Assembly (NCBI GenBank): GCA_023678885.1
Contig: CM042987.1
Location: forward strand, 26,374,927-26,438,926
DNA from: Pogostemon cablin
Taxonomy: Eukaryota > Streptophyta > Magnoliopsida > Lamiales > Lamiaceae
Direction: 5' to 3'
DNA length: 64,000 nt
This document shows, one piece after another, positions 34,546-45,146 of the stretch. Position numbers and translations under genes: made by a program. Every line of letters starts with the position of its first letter. The first letter of the stretch is position 1. The notes under the pieces are model-generated. The model was given only the letters and a program-made list of their open reading frames with translations, had not been told where the DNA came from and ran no database searches.

Positions 34546-34741
34546 CTCCTTCCGTTCTACTGAAAGATCCCAATTTTACTATATTGGGCGTCTCATTCAA
34601 ATGCCCTAATTTTTCTCTTTTAGTAAAAGGGTCCTACATATAGCCTACCACTCACTATTAATACAACTACTCAATACACATAAAATAATAATACTCTTTA
34701 ATTTACATACAAAAAGTAAATGAGAACCTTTGGGTGTACAA
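34546..34741. mobile_element. Stowaway-type MITE fragment in the copia LTR
   Basis: The left end CTCCTTCCGTTCTACTG and the interior (tatattgggcgtctcatt, tcaatacaca) match the element at 21845-22042. The right inverted repeat is missing. Confidence 0.65.
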
Positions 34742-34794
34742 ATTAAGTTACAATAGGTGAATCTGTAATTGGAGGATCAAATCAATTCATACAT

Positions 34795-35166
34795 GAAAAG
34801 CAAAAGCTTGTGTGTGCCCGGGCACACGGGATGACAGGAACACATTCTGTAATTTGTGTTACATTGTATACCCTTTAGTATAAAGATGTGTATCATGGCA
34901 AAAACATATGTGTGCCCGGGCACACGGAAACACATTCCGTATGCCTTTGAAATTTTATGTTAAATTGTATATCATTTAGTATAAATATATGTACCCTTTA
35001 ATTCTGAAGAAAAATAAAAAATATTAATAAAAGTGTATACCCTTTAGAACAAAATAGTGTATCTTTATTAATTTAAGATATACCCTATAGAACAAAGTAA
35101 TGTACTCTTACTTATAATATTAAATTCTAAAGTCGTGTGTGCCCAGACACACGCAAGCCTCACTCT
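34795..35166. mobile_element. small element with GTGTGCCCGGGCACAC palindromes
   Basis: Two perfect 16-bp palindromes gtgtgcccgggcacac (34812-34827 and 34910-34925) and a mutated third (35134-35151, gtgtgcccagacacac) are spaced through an AT-rich unit. The outer edges agcttgtgtgtgcccg and (minus strand) gcttgcgtgtgtctggg are inverted. It interrupts the copia LTR, which continues on both sides. Confidence 0.6.
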
Positions 35167-35238
35167 ACATAAAATAGATATACATTACAAATAAAATAAT
35201 ATATGCTTAGTTATTTTCATTAACATGAGGAAAAAAGA

Positions 35239-35420
35239 GATAGTCATTCATTTTATTTTATTTTTATTTTATTTTTTTCGCTTTTATATGTGACTCATTT
35301 CCAAATTGGGTTGAATGTGTGTTAACATCTTATGTGTGATAGCCATTCGTTTTGTTTTTTTTTTTTTTCCTCGCTTTTATATGCGACTCATTTTCAAATT
35401 GGGTTGGATGTGTGTCTAGG
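35239..35420. repeat. 99-bp tandem duplication
   Basis: The unit starting gatag(t/c)cattc occurs at 35239 and 35338 and ends in caaattgggttg(a/g)atgtgtgt. The two copies differ in the length of an internal T/A-rich run. Confidence 0.85.
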
Positions 35421-35531
35421 CATGTCAACAAGTAGGATATCCGTTTATTTTGGAGTACTTGTATCCGACTAAAAAAAATTATCCATACCCATATTTATCC
35501 CGTTTAAAAAAATTATTATTATACCCTTATT

Positions 35532-35708
35532 TATTTAAGAATAAATCAAATGATTGATGTAATTCCCATAATTATAGCCTAATATCTTTAAGATTTATTA
35601 TGTTGTAATTTGTATTCATTTATGATTGACTTGGGATGTAACACTCCTTAATATAAGGAGCCATGCTATAGTTTGTAAAATCAATTGAAAACATTTTTTA
35701 CATCTCTA
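35532..35708 (+). repeat. 5' LTR of the plus-strand copia element
   Basis: 177 bp, closely matching 56734-56909. It includes the shared runs ttgatgtaattcccataatt and gacttgggatgtaacactcc and a taatataagg TATA-like site. Both LTRs have TA...TA-like ends instead of TG...CA. Confidence 0.85.
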
Positions 35709-36060
35709 TGGGGTCGTTTACTTTTGCTGTTAAATTGAGTTATCATATCTAAACCATAAAAAAAAGTTGTTACTTCTAATGTTAAAACGGAGGAGTTAAC
35801 ACCCGGGCCAATAAGGGCCCGGTGCCAATTCCACTATTTGAAGGGTTTATTTAACAGTCCAAATTGGGATGTTTATTTTTATCACTCGTTAACTAAGTTA
35901 AATTACATAACTGTCCTCTTTATTTTATTCATCTTCCTTGAAAGACACGAGACCATCTCTACTATCTCCCTCTCTCTTCCACCACAAGTGGTGGCGGCGC
36001 CACGCAGGGGCGGACCCAAGAAATTTTTTTTGGGGGTACGACGTAATTATAAAAATATTA

Positions 36061-36308
36061 CTCCCTCCGTAAGTAACATGTGTTTTTTGTATGCATAAAT
36101 TAAGAAAAATTAATTTTTATATTTAAAGTTGCTTAGACGTGTGTAAAAAATGAGTATTTTAGATAATTTAATGAAAATATGTATAAAATTATTGAAATAT
36201 GTATAAAAAATGGATATTATTGAGATGTATTTCTACTATTTTTAGGAAAATATATTTGTGCTGAAGCGGATAAAAAAAAGTGTGAAGTAATTAGAGGGAT
36301 GGAGGGAG
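36061..36308. mobile_element. Stowaway-type MITE
   Basis: Ends CTCCCTCCGTAAG and ATGGAGGGAG with TA flanks; 248 bp. Nested in the hAT-type MITE. Confidence 0.85.
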
Positions 36309-36557
36309 TATTTGATATTCAAAATCGTATAATAATTAAATAACACCCTAAAATTATAATTATTGTTGACACCATCTACTTTTTATTTGTAAAAAGTAAT
36401 GTAAGACATTATTATTATGAGTTTATAGTGTAAATTTATTAAAAATTATGATAAATTGTTTATAAATTTATATTAATTAAATAATTTGGGATACAAATTA
36501 ATTAATATATAACTATTTATATATATAAATATATATATAAAAAATTTTAAAAATAAA

Positions 36558-36620
36558 TTGGGGGTGGGGTGAGGGTGGGGGTAGGGGTAGGGGGGTTGGG
36601 GGGGGGGGGTTTTGGGGGTA
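36558..36620 (+). repeat. G-rich tract with quadruplex potential
   Basis: More than six runs of four or more guanines separated by one to three bases (for example ggggtggggtgagggtgggg), ending in a 12-base G run. It easily satisfies the pattern for an intramolecular G-quadruplex. Confidence 0.85.
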
Positions 36621-37485
36621 CAGCCGTACCCCCTTTACCCCCCTGTATCCGCCCCTGGCGCCACGCCGTCAACGGTGATGAAATTCCCTCTCTCTTCCGT
36701 CACAAGTGGTGGTGGCGCCACGCCGTCGATGGTGACGAAATTTCCAACAGTAGTGGGTAGTGTTCGCAACAGGGTGAAAAACAGCAACGACTGACGGCGG
36801 GGAGATTTCGGTGGTAGTAACGTTGGGCGGTCGTGTGCGTGATCTGCTGCGGCAGATGGCGGTCGCTGGTTGGTTGTAGTGAGTGATTCCGACAAGGGGA
36901 AGGAGGGTCGGTGGCTGACGACACGTCGGGAGCCAGATCCGCATCGTCGGCGGCTGGTTTCGTGACAGCAGCTAGCGGCCGTTCATGGTGGTATGGAGGT
37001 GATGATTGATGTGTTTGGAGAGGATTAAAACGATTGCATTCCTTGATGTTATTCACAATACTAAGAATTTGTATGTTGCTATAATTGGACAAATATTTTA
37101 TGTGCAGTGCAAGAATGGGGTAGAAGAAATGGAGATTGATGAAGAAGTTACAGCCCAAAAAATGGGGTGAGAGAGAAAGAATAAGGAAATTTGAAGTTAC
37201 AGTGAATGGGGTGAGAGAAAAAAAAGGAAATTTGAGGAAGCAGAGACTAAAAGTGGGGGAAATTACATCAATTTTCTAGGGCAATTTTGTAAGGGTAGCT
37301 TATTAAAAACCCTCCAAGTAAACATGACCACTAATTGTGTTAACCATTAATTGATGGTTAATTTAACCATAGACAATGTTAACCCAACTAAATAAGTAAA
37401 CGGTATGGTATAATGAGAGGTTTAGATCTAATTCCTGTCAAATTCTATTCTCTCTTCCTTCCTTTTTCCAAGCACCATCATCTTC

Positions 37486-38348
37486 ATGGCTACCACTGAT
37501 AATGAATCAACGATTAACACGGCTGGTACTGTCCCGACCACTCAATCTTGACAACCCATTATTCCAATAACAGTGCAAACCACCTTCCTATAAACTAAAA
37601 CTCACTAATTACCCTTCCTGGAGAGCACACATTGTAACCCTCCTTCTTGGTAACAATTTGTTAGGCTATATTGATGGGTAAAATCCTTGTCCGACTCTCC
37701 TTCAGGATGCATCCAATGCAGAAGATGTATCGCATTTGATCCGTCAGGATTAGTTGCTCCTCGTAGATATCATCGGATCACTCTCACCTGAAGTCATGCC
37801 GATCCTCTCACTCAAGGAAACATCATGTGATGCCTGGACCGCCGTCACATGTCTCTGTGCTAGTAAGTCTCGTTCTAGAGTCAATCAACTCAAAAGTGAA
37901 CTGTATCGTATACAGATCAAGGATCGATCGATCACTGAATACCTTCGCCATGTGAAGGCCAAGACTGATGAGCTTGCCTTAATCGATGAGACGGTCAGTG
38001 CGGATGAACTCACGCTATTTGTCATTAATGGTTTGGGGCTGGAATATGCCTCAATTGTTGGTCCGATCTGAACTCGTGAGACACTATTCGGGTTTGAAGA
38101 ACTTCATGACCTGCTGTTTAAACATGAATTGTCCATCAAGTATCAAGAAGAGTCCCAACATCAAATGTTGGCTATTGCAAATGCCGCCTCCTCCAATCGA
38201 GGTACTTCAAATTCTCAAAGAGCCAATGGTTCCTTTCACAACTCGAATTGTGGTAACAATAACAACAGCCGTGGCTACTATCATCGTGGTCACCACTCTA
38301 GTCAAAATCAAAATCATGGCAATCGTGGAGGACATTCAGGTAAACCAT
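37486..38348 (+). pseudogene. copia gag (broken)
   Basis: ATG at 37486 opens MATTDNESTINTAG, the usual small copia gag start, but a TGA follows within 25 codons. The UBN2-type core is in the frame 37754-38071 (CDAWTAVTCLCASKSRSRVN, SITEYLRHVKAKTDELA). The Asn/Gly-rich tail is at 38129-38350. Stops and at least two frameshifts separate these parts. Confidence 0.75.
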
Positions 38349-38350
38349 AA

Positions 38351-39540
38351 TTCACATAACTCTCGCCTCATTTGTCAGTTGTGTGACATCCCAGGACAGG
38401 TTGCTTCCACTTGCCGCCGGGTTCCAACAGCTGCAAATTATACTAATTCCACCACATATATGCCCACTTACCCTTGGCTCTTGGACTCTAGGTTGTCTCA
38501 CAACATGTCCTCCGACTTGAAAAATCTATCTATCCACTTCGAGTATAATGGAACTGATGAAGTCAACATAGTCGATGGCACAGGTCTCCACATCACCTAT
38601 ACTGGTAAATCTGATATTAAATTTTCTCATCGCACATTTGTTCTAAATGATGTTCTATGTATTCCATTTGCTCGACAAAACTTACTTTCAATCAGTAAGT
38701 TTACTCAGGCCAATAATGTTTCTCTGGAATTTTTTCCTTCATCCTACATTATTAAGGATCTAGCAATGGGAGAGCACCTAATTAAAGGACCTTGCTATGA
38801 TGGTATCTGTCATTTGTCTTCACCTTTTGTTGATTGTTCTTATAAGATGGTTGTTGATGCAAGTGTTCAGGCTTTTTCAAATCATTGGCATGCTCGTTTA
38901 GGGCATCCATCTTTTGATACCAACTCTTTTAATATAAAGAATTTTAATTTACTAATTGTGAACAAGTCCCGTCTGGGCAATAATTGTGTTTCTTGCCAAC
39001 TGAGCAAATGCCATCGTCTACCATTTAATATTTCTTCATGTCATACTTTGCATCCTTTGCACTATGTTTATATTAATGTATGGGGCCCTGCGCCGGTTAG
39101 TTCTGTTGATGGCTCGAAGTATTTTCTTTGGGTGGTTGATCTAAATACTCGCTATAATTGGGTGTTTCTATTAACTGTCAAATCTCAAGTTGCATTAATT
39201 TTTCCTCAGTTCTGCTATTTGGTTGAGAAGCAATTTAGCCAAGCTATTAAAAATGTATATTCTTATAATGGTGGTGAATTCATTGGGCTTCGATCATTCT
39301 TTTCTACTCATGAAATCTATTGGTTAACAATAGCACAGCACACGCCACAACAAAATGGGATTGTCGAGCGCCGTAATCATCATGTCTTGGAAATTAGTCA
39401 GCCATTATTGCATGCTACTTCATTACCATATTCATTTTGGTCCTTTGCAATTCAAGCGGATGTTTACCTCATCAACTGTATACCATGCCGGTCTTGGCTA
39501 ATGTCAGCCCGTTTTGTGCACAACGTCAACCAAACTACAG
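38351..39540 (+). pseudogene. copia protease and integrase (defective)
   Basis: An open frame of about 400 codons. A damaged zinc knuckle (CQLCDIPGQVASTC) is followed by a protease site with DSR in place of DSG (WLLDSRLSHNM), the GAG-pre-integrase motif HWHARLGHPS with CVSCQLSK, and the integrase core. In the core the first aspartate is replaced (YINVWGP), DLNTRYNW follows, the second aspartate is replaced (YSYNGGEF), and HTPQQNGIVERRN is intact. With two catalytic residues lost the enzyme must be dead even though the frame is open. Confidence 0.85.
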
Positions 39541-40492
39541 GCTTTTAGTTGTCATTGCTTTCTGTGGTTAAGGCCATATCTTCTGGGCAAACTCATTCCA
39601 CCCTTATTGCCATGTATCTTTGTTGGCTACTCAACATCTCAAACAGCATATCAATGCTATGATCTGGATAGTAGTCGTACATTTGTTTCTCGACATGTTC
39701 ATTTTCTCGAGGATATTTTTCCAGGCGTCCACTCTCCAACTCTGGTGTCGATCAGCTCTCCACCTGCTCAATTGACCCTCTCGGTATTGCCACCTATCTC
39801 CAGAACCACTTCGGTTCCAACCTCGCCTCCTCCAGTGCATCTTCAAACAGATCATGTCTTGTTATCCCCAGCCTCTACTATGTTGGAACACCCCTTGGTG
39901 GCTTTTCCTACTCCTACTCCTATGTTACCACCTGTTGGACCGCCTCATACACATCATATACACACTCGCAGCCTTAACAATATTTACAAGTCGAAGCAGT
40001 TCAACACTGCAACAAAGCATACGCTTTCTCCATCTGATGAGCTTACAACTGTCAAGCAACCTCTTGCCTCTTCTAAATGGCGCATAGCCATGGCTGACAA
40101 ATTCACGGCACTCCAACGCTTTGGCACTTGGGACTTAGTCTCTCCTCCTTCAGGTGCTAATATTATTGGGTGTTAATAGGTCTTGCGCATCAAACGAAAG
40201 CCTGATGGAACAATTGACAAATATAAGGCTCATTTAGTGGCAAAGGAGTTCCAGCAACGTCCAGGGTTGATTTTCAAGAGACTTCTAGACCTGTTGTCAA
40301 GACAGCTACAATCCGCACTGTTTATTCACTTGCTCTCCAGTTCAACTGGCCCCTACGACAGCTCGACTTCAGTAATGCCTTCATACATGGGAAATTGGAT
40401 ATTCCTATCTACATGTCTCAGCTTCCGGGCTTCATTGACTCCTCTGCTCCTTCCCATGTATGTTTACTTCGTTGCACCCTATATGGCCTACA
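39541..40492 (+). pseudogene. copia integrase C-terminus, linker and reverse transcriptase N-terminus
   Basis: The FVGYSTSQTAYQCYDLDS segment is the integrase C-terminal mark of copia. A proline-rich linker follows, then SKWRIAMADKFTALQ and a stop (TAG at about 40177), then the RT start with RIKRKPDGTIDKYKAHLVAK. Frameshifts break the fingers/palm region. The gene is cut after LYGL by the Athila element at 40493. Confidence 0.8.
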
Positions 40493-40707
40493 GATGTGAG
40501 TGTAAATTCACATATTTTGGGCTTTGATATATGTGGAAATTGAGTACGATTGAGTCTTTTATTGAGACGAATTGGAATATTTATGGAAAAGCCACGAATC
40601 AGAGAATACAAGGGTTTCTTGAGTGTATTTGTACAGGAAAACGGATCGAAAGAGCTCGAAATTGGAAGACACGATTTTTGAGACAATTTTCGAGGATTGC
40701 TCAACTT

Positions 40708-40945
40708 CCAAGCATTGCATGACCAGCATTACTTTGGTCGAGCGGAGGTGGTCAAGTCGAGCAGAATGTGCAATTCTTACAGAGAGCTTGCTCGACTTGG
40801 AGATGTTGCTCGACCAGCATCACTCTGGTCGAGCAGATGAGGGCGACTCGAGCAAAATGTACAAACTTGTACAGAGAGTTTGCTCGACCATTGCTCGATT
40901 TGGAAGCCTTGCTTGACTTTTCCAAGTGTGGTCGAGCAGATTCTC
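40708..40945 (+). repeat. array of GCTCGACC / GGTCGAGC motifs in U3 (5' LTR)
   Basis: At least twelve copies of gctcgacc or its complement ggtcgagc, some paired as short inverted repeats (gctcgaccagcatcac then tctggtcgagc). They alternate with a tacagagag-ttgctcgac segment. The array ends about 100 bp upstream of the TATA box. Confidence 0.85.
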
Positions 40946-41042
40946 GCTGCTTCTATTTATGGTAATTCTGGAGTTTTCTTACCAAATTTGATGTATGCTT
41001 CAAGCAAAAGCCCATCCTAAGCCCATAAGGAGGTTCCAAAAG

Positions 41043-41050
41043 TATAAAAG
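41043..41050 (+). promoter_or_regulatory. LTR TATA box
   Basis: tataaaag, followed about 30-40 bases downstream by a purine/CA-rich stretch (gaaactcatcattcatc) suited to the start of R. The same box is kept in the 3' LTR at about 54663. Confidence 0.65.
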
Positions 41051-42044
41051 AAGAGCCTTCGCAGGAGAAACTCATCATTCATCATCCATCTACCACCAAA
41101 ATCCTACCATCAACCGAAGGAGTCGTGAAGAGAGGTTCGTTTGGCGCGTCAAGTAAGATCATACCAATCAACAATGATTGTTCTTAGATCAATCATAGAC
41201 TAGAGACGCTCCGATAGTTCTAGGGTTATGATAGTTTTATGAGTTAATTAAATTTCCATGTGTAAACTCCGTACAACACTACGTGTGGTTTATTTTATAT
41301 AAGATTGTACCTTTTAATTTATACTCATGGTCGTTTTGTGCATCATTAACTGTTGTGTAGAGTCTGAATACATAGCTTGGTTATTGATTGAGTGCGTTCA
41401 CCGCTGAGCAGGATTACATGTTATAATTCTAAGTGAAGGGATTCCGAAGTCTTATTAGAACTATCTTATATAGATACTTGTTAATTGAATATCATTCGGG
41501 TTAATAACTAGGATAAAGAGTATAACGTCATAGTACCTATAAAGGGAGATCATATCGGGTTAGAGTACTAAGTGCATCGGAAATAATTGATACTGATAGT
41601 ACCTAGAAAGGGGGTGAATTATATCTCTTGCTCCGTGGATATTCACACGTGTCATACTTATGTTTACTTGTGTCTATAGAGTGAACTTGCATGGTTTAGT
41701 GATGCATCCATAGACTACAAGGCAGAGTTAGACATTAACACATGAAAAGGAAATTAATAAGTAAAACTGGATGACCCGAAGAACTACCTAATTTCTTACT
41801 TGATCACAACCGTATTTTCTCTATTGCTTGCTTATTTAATTCGATATTTAAATTATATGCTATTTAGTTTCGTAATTATTCCACACCAATTTGCCAACAT
41901 AATCTTAGTTATTTAGAATATAAGTAAATTGATAATAATCCGTCTCTCGGGTTCGATAATCACTTGATCACCTATCGAGACAACAATTGATATCCTTATA
42001 CTTGAATATTATTTTGTGTGTTGAGAAAACGCTCATCAAGTTCT

Positions 42045-42062
42045 TGGCGCCATTGCTGGGGA
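42045..42062 (+). promoter_or_regulatory. primer binding site, tRNA-Asp type
   Basis: tggcgccattgctgggga begins six bases after the LTR end and matches the tRNA-Asp complement tggcgccgttgccgggga with two changes. Confidence 0.85.
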
Positions 42063-42150
42063 TGGCATTAATTATTAGTTTATTATTTCTAGTTTAATTG
42101 AGATTATATAATTCTTGTCTTCGATTTCTAACACTTATTTTTTTAGGTGT

Positions 42151-43778
42151 ATGCTCACGAGATCTAAAACAGGTAAATTAGAACCTTTTAATCAAGAGAT
42201 TGGAGCATCGTCGAGGAAGAAAAAGAAGAAGAAGAAGAATAAGAATAAGAACGTAGACCCAACTGACGCTCTTGATTTAGGAGTTGAAGTTGACGTGTTG
42301 AATTCGCAAATGATTGAAGCTGTAACCAAAGTTAATATGTAAGTAGAGGCAGTCAACATGACAGCGAATCCGGATACACTTTCCATCCATGAAGTCTTTA
42401 AGAACAACGGAGGGGGCAATACTGGGTTCTTAGGAGCAAGAGGGATCGGAGCCGATTTTGATTTATACCCTGCTCTTATCACCATGATTGAAAGGAGTCC
42501 CTTCTCTGGGGGAACATTTGAAGATCCTCAGCAACATCTAAATAAGTTCCTTGGGTATACAAGTACACAAAAAGATGCAGGAGCTCATGAGGATGCGAGG
42601 AAGATCATATTGTTTAAGTTCTCGCTGAATGAAAAAGCAAGAGATTGGTACGATAAACTTGATGCTGCTGAATGTGATACATGGGAGAAGTTGAAAGTGA
42701 AATTCTTAGAGCGATACATGCCACCTTCAAAGGTGTTCAAGATAAAGCAAGAAATCAATCAATTTGCTATTCATGGTTATGAGAAGTTTCATGAAGCTTG
42801 GGATAGATTCAAGGACATGCTTCAAAAGTGCCCACAGCATGGACTATCTAAAGCTTAATATATCAGTATATTCTACAATGGGTTGGATTGCAATTCTCGT
42901 GTGTTGCTTGATGCTTCTTCTAATGGAGCATTGCTTACGAAATCACCCATTTAGGCCGAGAAGCTTTTCGAGGATATTTCGATGAATTCAAGGGATAGGC
43001 CGACTGATAGAGAGAGAGGCACTTATGTCCTTGGTAAAGTAGCACAGATTGAGCATACTATGGTGAAGTCGGGAAGAGATGATGAGATCGTCTCTAACTT
43101 GGCTAATATCAACAAGTTACTTGAGTCTCATCAAAAGCAGATCACGAATATATCGCAGAGAGTACCATTGATGCAGTAGGATAGTGGCTATGAAGGAGCT
43201 AGCCAAGAGGAGATCGAGGAGGCAAACTATGACATGGGTCAAAGTATTCAAGGAACTAGGTACCCAAATCAAGAAAACTGGAATTATCAGGGGAATTACA
43301 ACAATCATGGTCCTCCGGGTAATTACCAACAACCAAGGAGGCCAGAGTTTTCATGGAGCAATCCGAATAATGCAGTGCAACTTCCTATCGGTGTTGATCC
43401 GGAAGCTAAGGTGGAAGAAGAGAAGCCAGGTTTCGAGGATACGGTGAACAGGTACATGGCGAGGAACGATGCAAGAGTGGATTGTCTAGAGGCTAAGTTA
43501 GAAAAGAAGATTGATGATAATCATAAGATTTGTCTACACAAGTGAAAGACCTTACGTTGTTGATGGGGGAGATGGCTGGAAACGTATACAAATTGACTCA
43601 AACCATTGAGAAGGAGAAATTTCCATCTCAAAGTATTGAGAATCCAAAGTCTTTCCATGCCATCACATTGAGGTCGAGAACGAAATATGAAGGTCCGATG
43701 ATGCCGGCGAGTGAAACCGAAGGGGACAGAGGAGTTGCTCGACCAGACTTGAGTTGTTCAACCAGACCATCTAGTTGA
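42151..43778 (+). pseudogene. Athila gag (broken by stops)
   Basis: The start is MLTRSKTGKLEPFNQEIG, followed by a lysine run. The capsid domain (42358-42858) shows LFKFSLNEKARDWYDKLD, WEKLKVKFLERYMPPSKV and FHEAWDRFKDMLQKCPQHGL. The linker (42982-43179) and a QNWNYQGNY-like Asn/Gly/Pro-rich region follow, then FHAITLRSRT near 43660. In-frame stops occur at 42340 (TAA), 42856 (TAA) and 43177 (TAG). The last two sit where glutamine is usual, so they look like C-to-T changes. The 3' end runs into the TCGA array. Confidence 0.82.
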
Positions 43779-44090
43779 GCAGAGGTCGAACAACGTCTGG
43801 AAAAATAAAATTACGATACTCTATTTTCTGACAATCCATTTGACTTGCACAAAACCGTTCGACCAGAGCACCAAGGTCAAACGGAAGTCGAACAACGGCA
43901 GGGTGACAAGAGATCACGATCAGGCAGGTTGCTCGACCAAAACCCATCTGCTCGACCAAACCATTTTTGTCGAACAGTGGTCGAGCAACACTTCAAGGAA
44001 CAGAGTACGCGTTCAGCCAAGTTGTTTGACCAAACTGAATATGCTCGACCAGTTCATTTTGGTCAAGCGGAGGTCGAGCAGTATAATTTA
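43735..44090 (+). repeat. array of gctcgacca motifs inside the gag-protease spacer
   Basis: About fifteen copies of ctcgacca / ggtcgagc and near variants, the same core as in this element's own U3. The array is translated in the protease frame as imperfect repeats of the type ARPxHFxQxEVEQ (residues about 38-80 of the 43845 frame). No such repeat belongs to the gag or protease families, so it looks inserted. Confidence 0.8.
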
Positions 44091-44885
44091 GAGTCTGATT
44101 CGATACCGAATGCGACGCCTATTGATCGGAACACTCCAACTACACCTCAAGAGCATAATACCGAGCTTACAGTAGAGAATAAGTGGAAAAGAGCCAAGAG
44201 ATTGAGAGCCAAAAAGGATAAAATGGAGAAGGTTGAACGTGATGAATGGGGGATTCCCAAAACAAAAATACCTCCATCGTTTCCTTTCAAGCTTGTCAAA
44301 AAGGGATTGGAAGAAAAGTTCAAAAGGTTTTCAGATATCATGAACAAGATAAGTTTGAACATTCCTTTCTCCGAAGCGATCTTGGAGATGCCGTATTATG
44401 CCCGTTTCCTGAAGGATATACTTTTGAAGAAGAAAAGCTTGAACGAAATTGAAACAGTGAATCTATTGGAGAATTGCAACTCGATCATTCAGAGAAAGTT
44501 TCCAGCTAAGTTGAAACATCCGCGAAGCTTCACTATCTTGTGTGAGATTGCAAAGGGACCGGCACGACGAGCCTTGTGCGATATTGGGGAAAGCATTAAT
44601 TTGATGCCTTTGTCTATTTTTAAAAGGCTTGGTTTGGGGGAGTTAACTCCCACGTCGGTGGCTCTACAACTAGCGGATAGGTCTATGACTTTTCCGAAGT
44701 GTGTGATTGAAGACGTTCTTGTAAAAGTAGAGAAGCTAGTCTTTCCTGTGAATTTTCTTGTGCTTGAGATAGAAGATATCAAGGATAATGTCCCTCTTAT
44801 CTTAGGGAGATATTTCCTTGCTACTGCAGGAGCTATGATTGATGTACAGAAGGGTGAGCTACGGTTGAGAATGGATAAAGAATAG
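43845..44885 (+). pseudogene. Athila aspartic protease region
   Basis: A 346-codon open frame. The first 80 residues come from the translated TCGA array. Next is the conserved pre-protease region (KFKRFSDIMNKISLNIPFSE, then YARFLKDILLKKK). The retropepsin-like domain follows with ALCDIGESINLMP (DIG in place of DTG) and the end motif LILGRYFLATAGAMIDV. It closes with a TAG where the polyprotein normally continues. It lacks its own start context and was presumably made as part of gag-pol. Confidence 0.8.
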
Positions 44886-45146
44886 GTTTTGTTTAACCTC
44901 GACAAAGCAATGAAGATGATGATGGAGACGCAATGTCATAGTATAGACGTGGTGGAGGAGATCATGAAGGAAGACATGTCTTTGATCTTCTCAAAGGATC
45001 CTCTATAGACATGCTTGGCAGAGTCTCTTACTTTTCCTACCACGGAGCTAGATGAACTCTCCAACGAGGTATGTATTGATTTTCTTGAAAACTTGCTTGT
45101 TTTGGGTGATGACATGTATCAACCGAAGAGGGCAAAGGTTGAATAG

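Larger units (their letters stand above)
27820..35225 (-). mobile_element. decayed Ty1-copia element (minus strand), with nested insertions
   Basis: Short LTRs (27820-27992 and 34477-35225, the latter swollen by insertions) share gaggatcaaa, agatatacat.ac and the end tttcnttaaca. On the minus strand the 5' LTR is followed by TGGTATCAGCTT, the initiator tRNA-Met primer site. Coding remnants are the start of gag (33610-33379, then 28697-28560) and RNase H (28480-27993). Most of pol is deleted. Flanks gtagg and tgagg are only a weak target duplication. The copia-like element 28698-33373 is inserted in its gag. Confidence 0.75.
36005..36657. mobile_element. hAT-type MITE, perfect 8-bp TSD gcgccacg
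   Basis: The termini CAGGGGCGGA and TCCGCCCCTG are perfect inverted repeats. The flanks are gcgccacg on both sides (35997-36004 and 36658-36665), so the superfamily call is firm. It contains a nested Stowaway-type MITE (36061-36308) and a long G-rich run near its right end. Confidence 0.92.
35710..37403. mobile_element. TIR transposon inserted between copia LTR and primer site
   Basis: The left end ggggtcgtttactttt and the right end (minus strand) ccgtttacttatttag are inverted repeats continued by related ttgagtta / ttgggttaac segments. Removing it restores LTR-then-primer-site spacing, with tat as a possible 3-bp duplication (35707-35709, 37404-37406), which would suit a PIF/Harbinger-type element. 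The interior has a GC-rich part (36640-37000) of unknown origin with no recognisable protein, and an hAT element. Confidence 0.6.
40495..42038 (+). repeat. 5' LTR of the Athila-clade element
   Basis: 1544 bp, TG...CA, ending ttgagaaaacgctcatca. The U3 holds the TCGA array (40708-40945) and a TATA box tataaaag at 41043-41050. U5 contains the gggttcgataatc segment seen in other Athila-type LTRs here. Confidence 0.92.

Noticed and set aside
36569..37158. Overlapping frames on both strands in a GC-rich block
   Set aside because: Composition (G-run, ggtggcgccacgccgtc repeats) gives open frames on both strands; no protein family is recognised in any of them.
40708..40945. Spaced repeats that could suggest a CRISPR array
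   Set aside because: Spacing is irregular, motifs occur in both orientations, there is no constant repeat/spacer length, and the DNA is plant nuclear.
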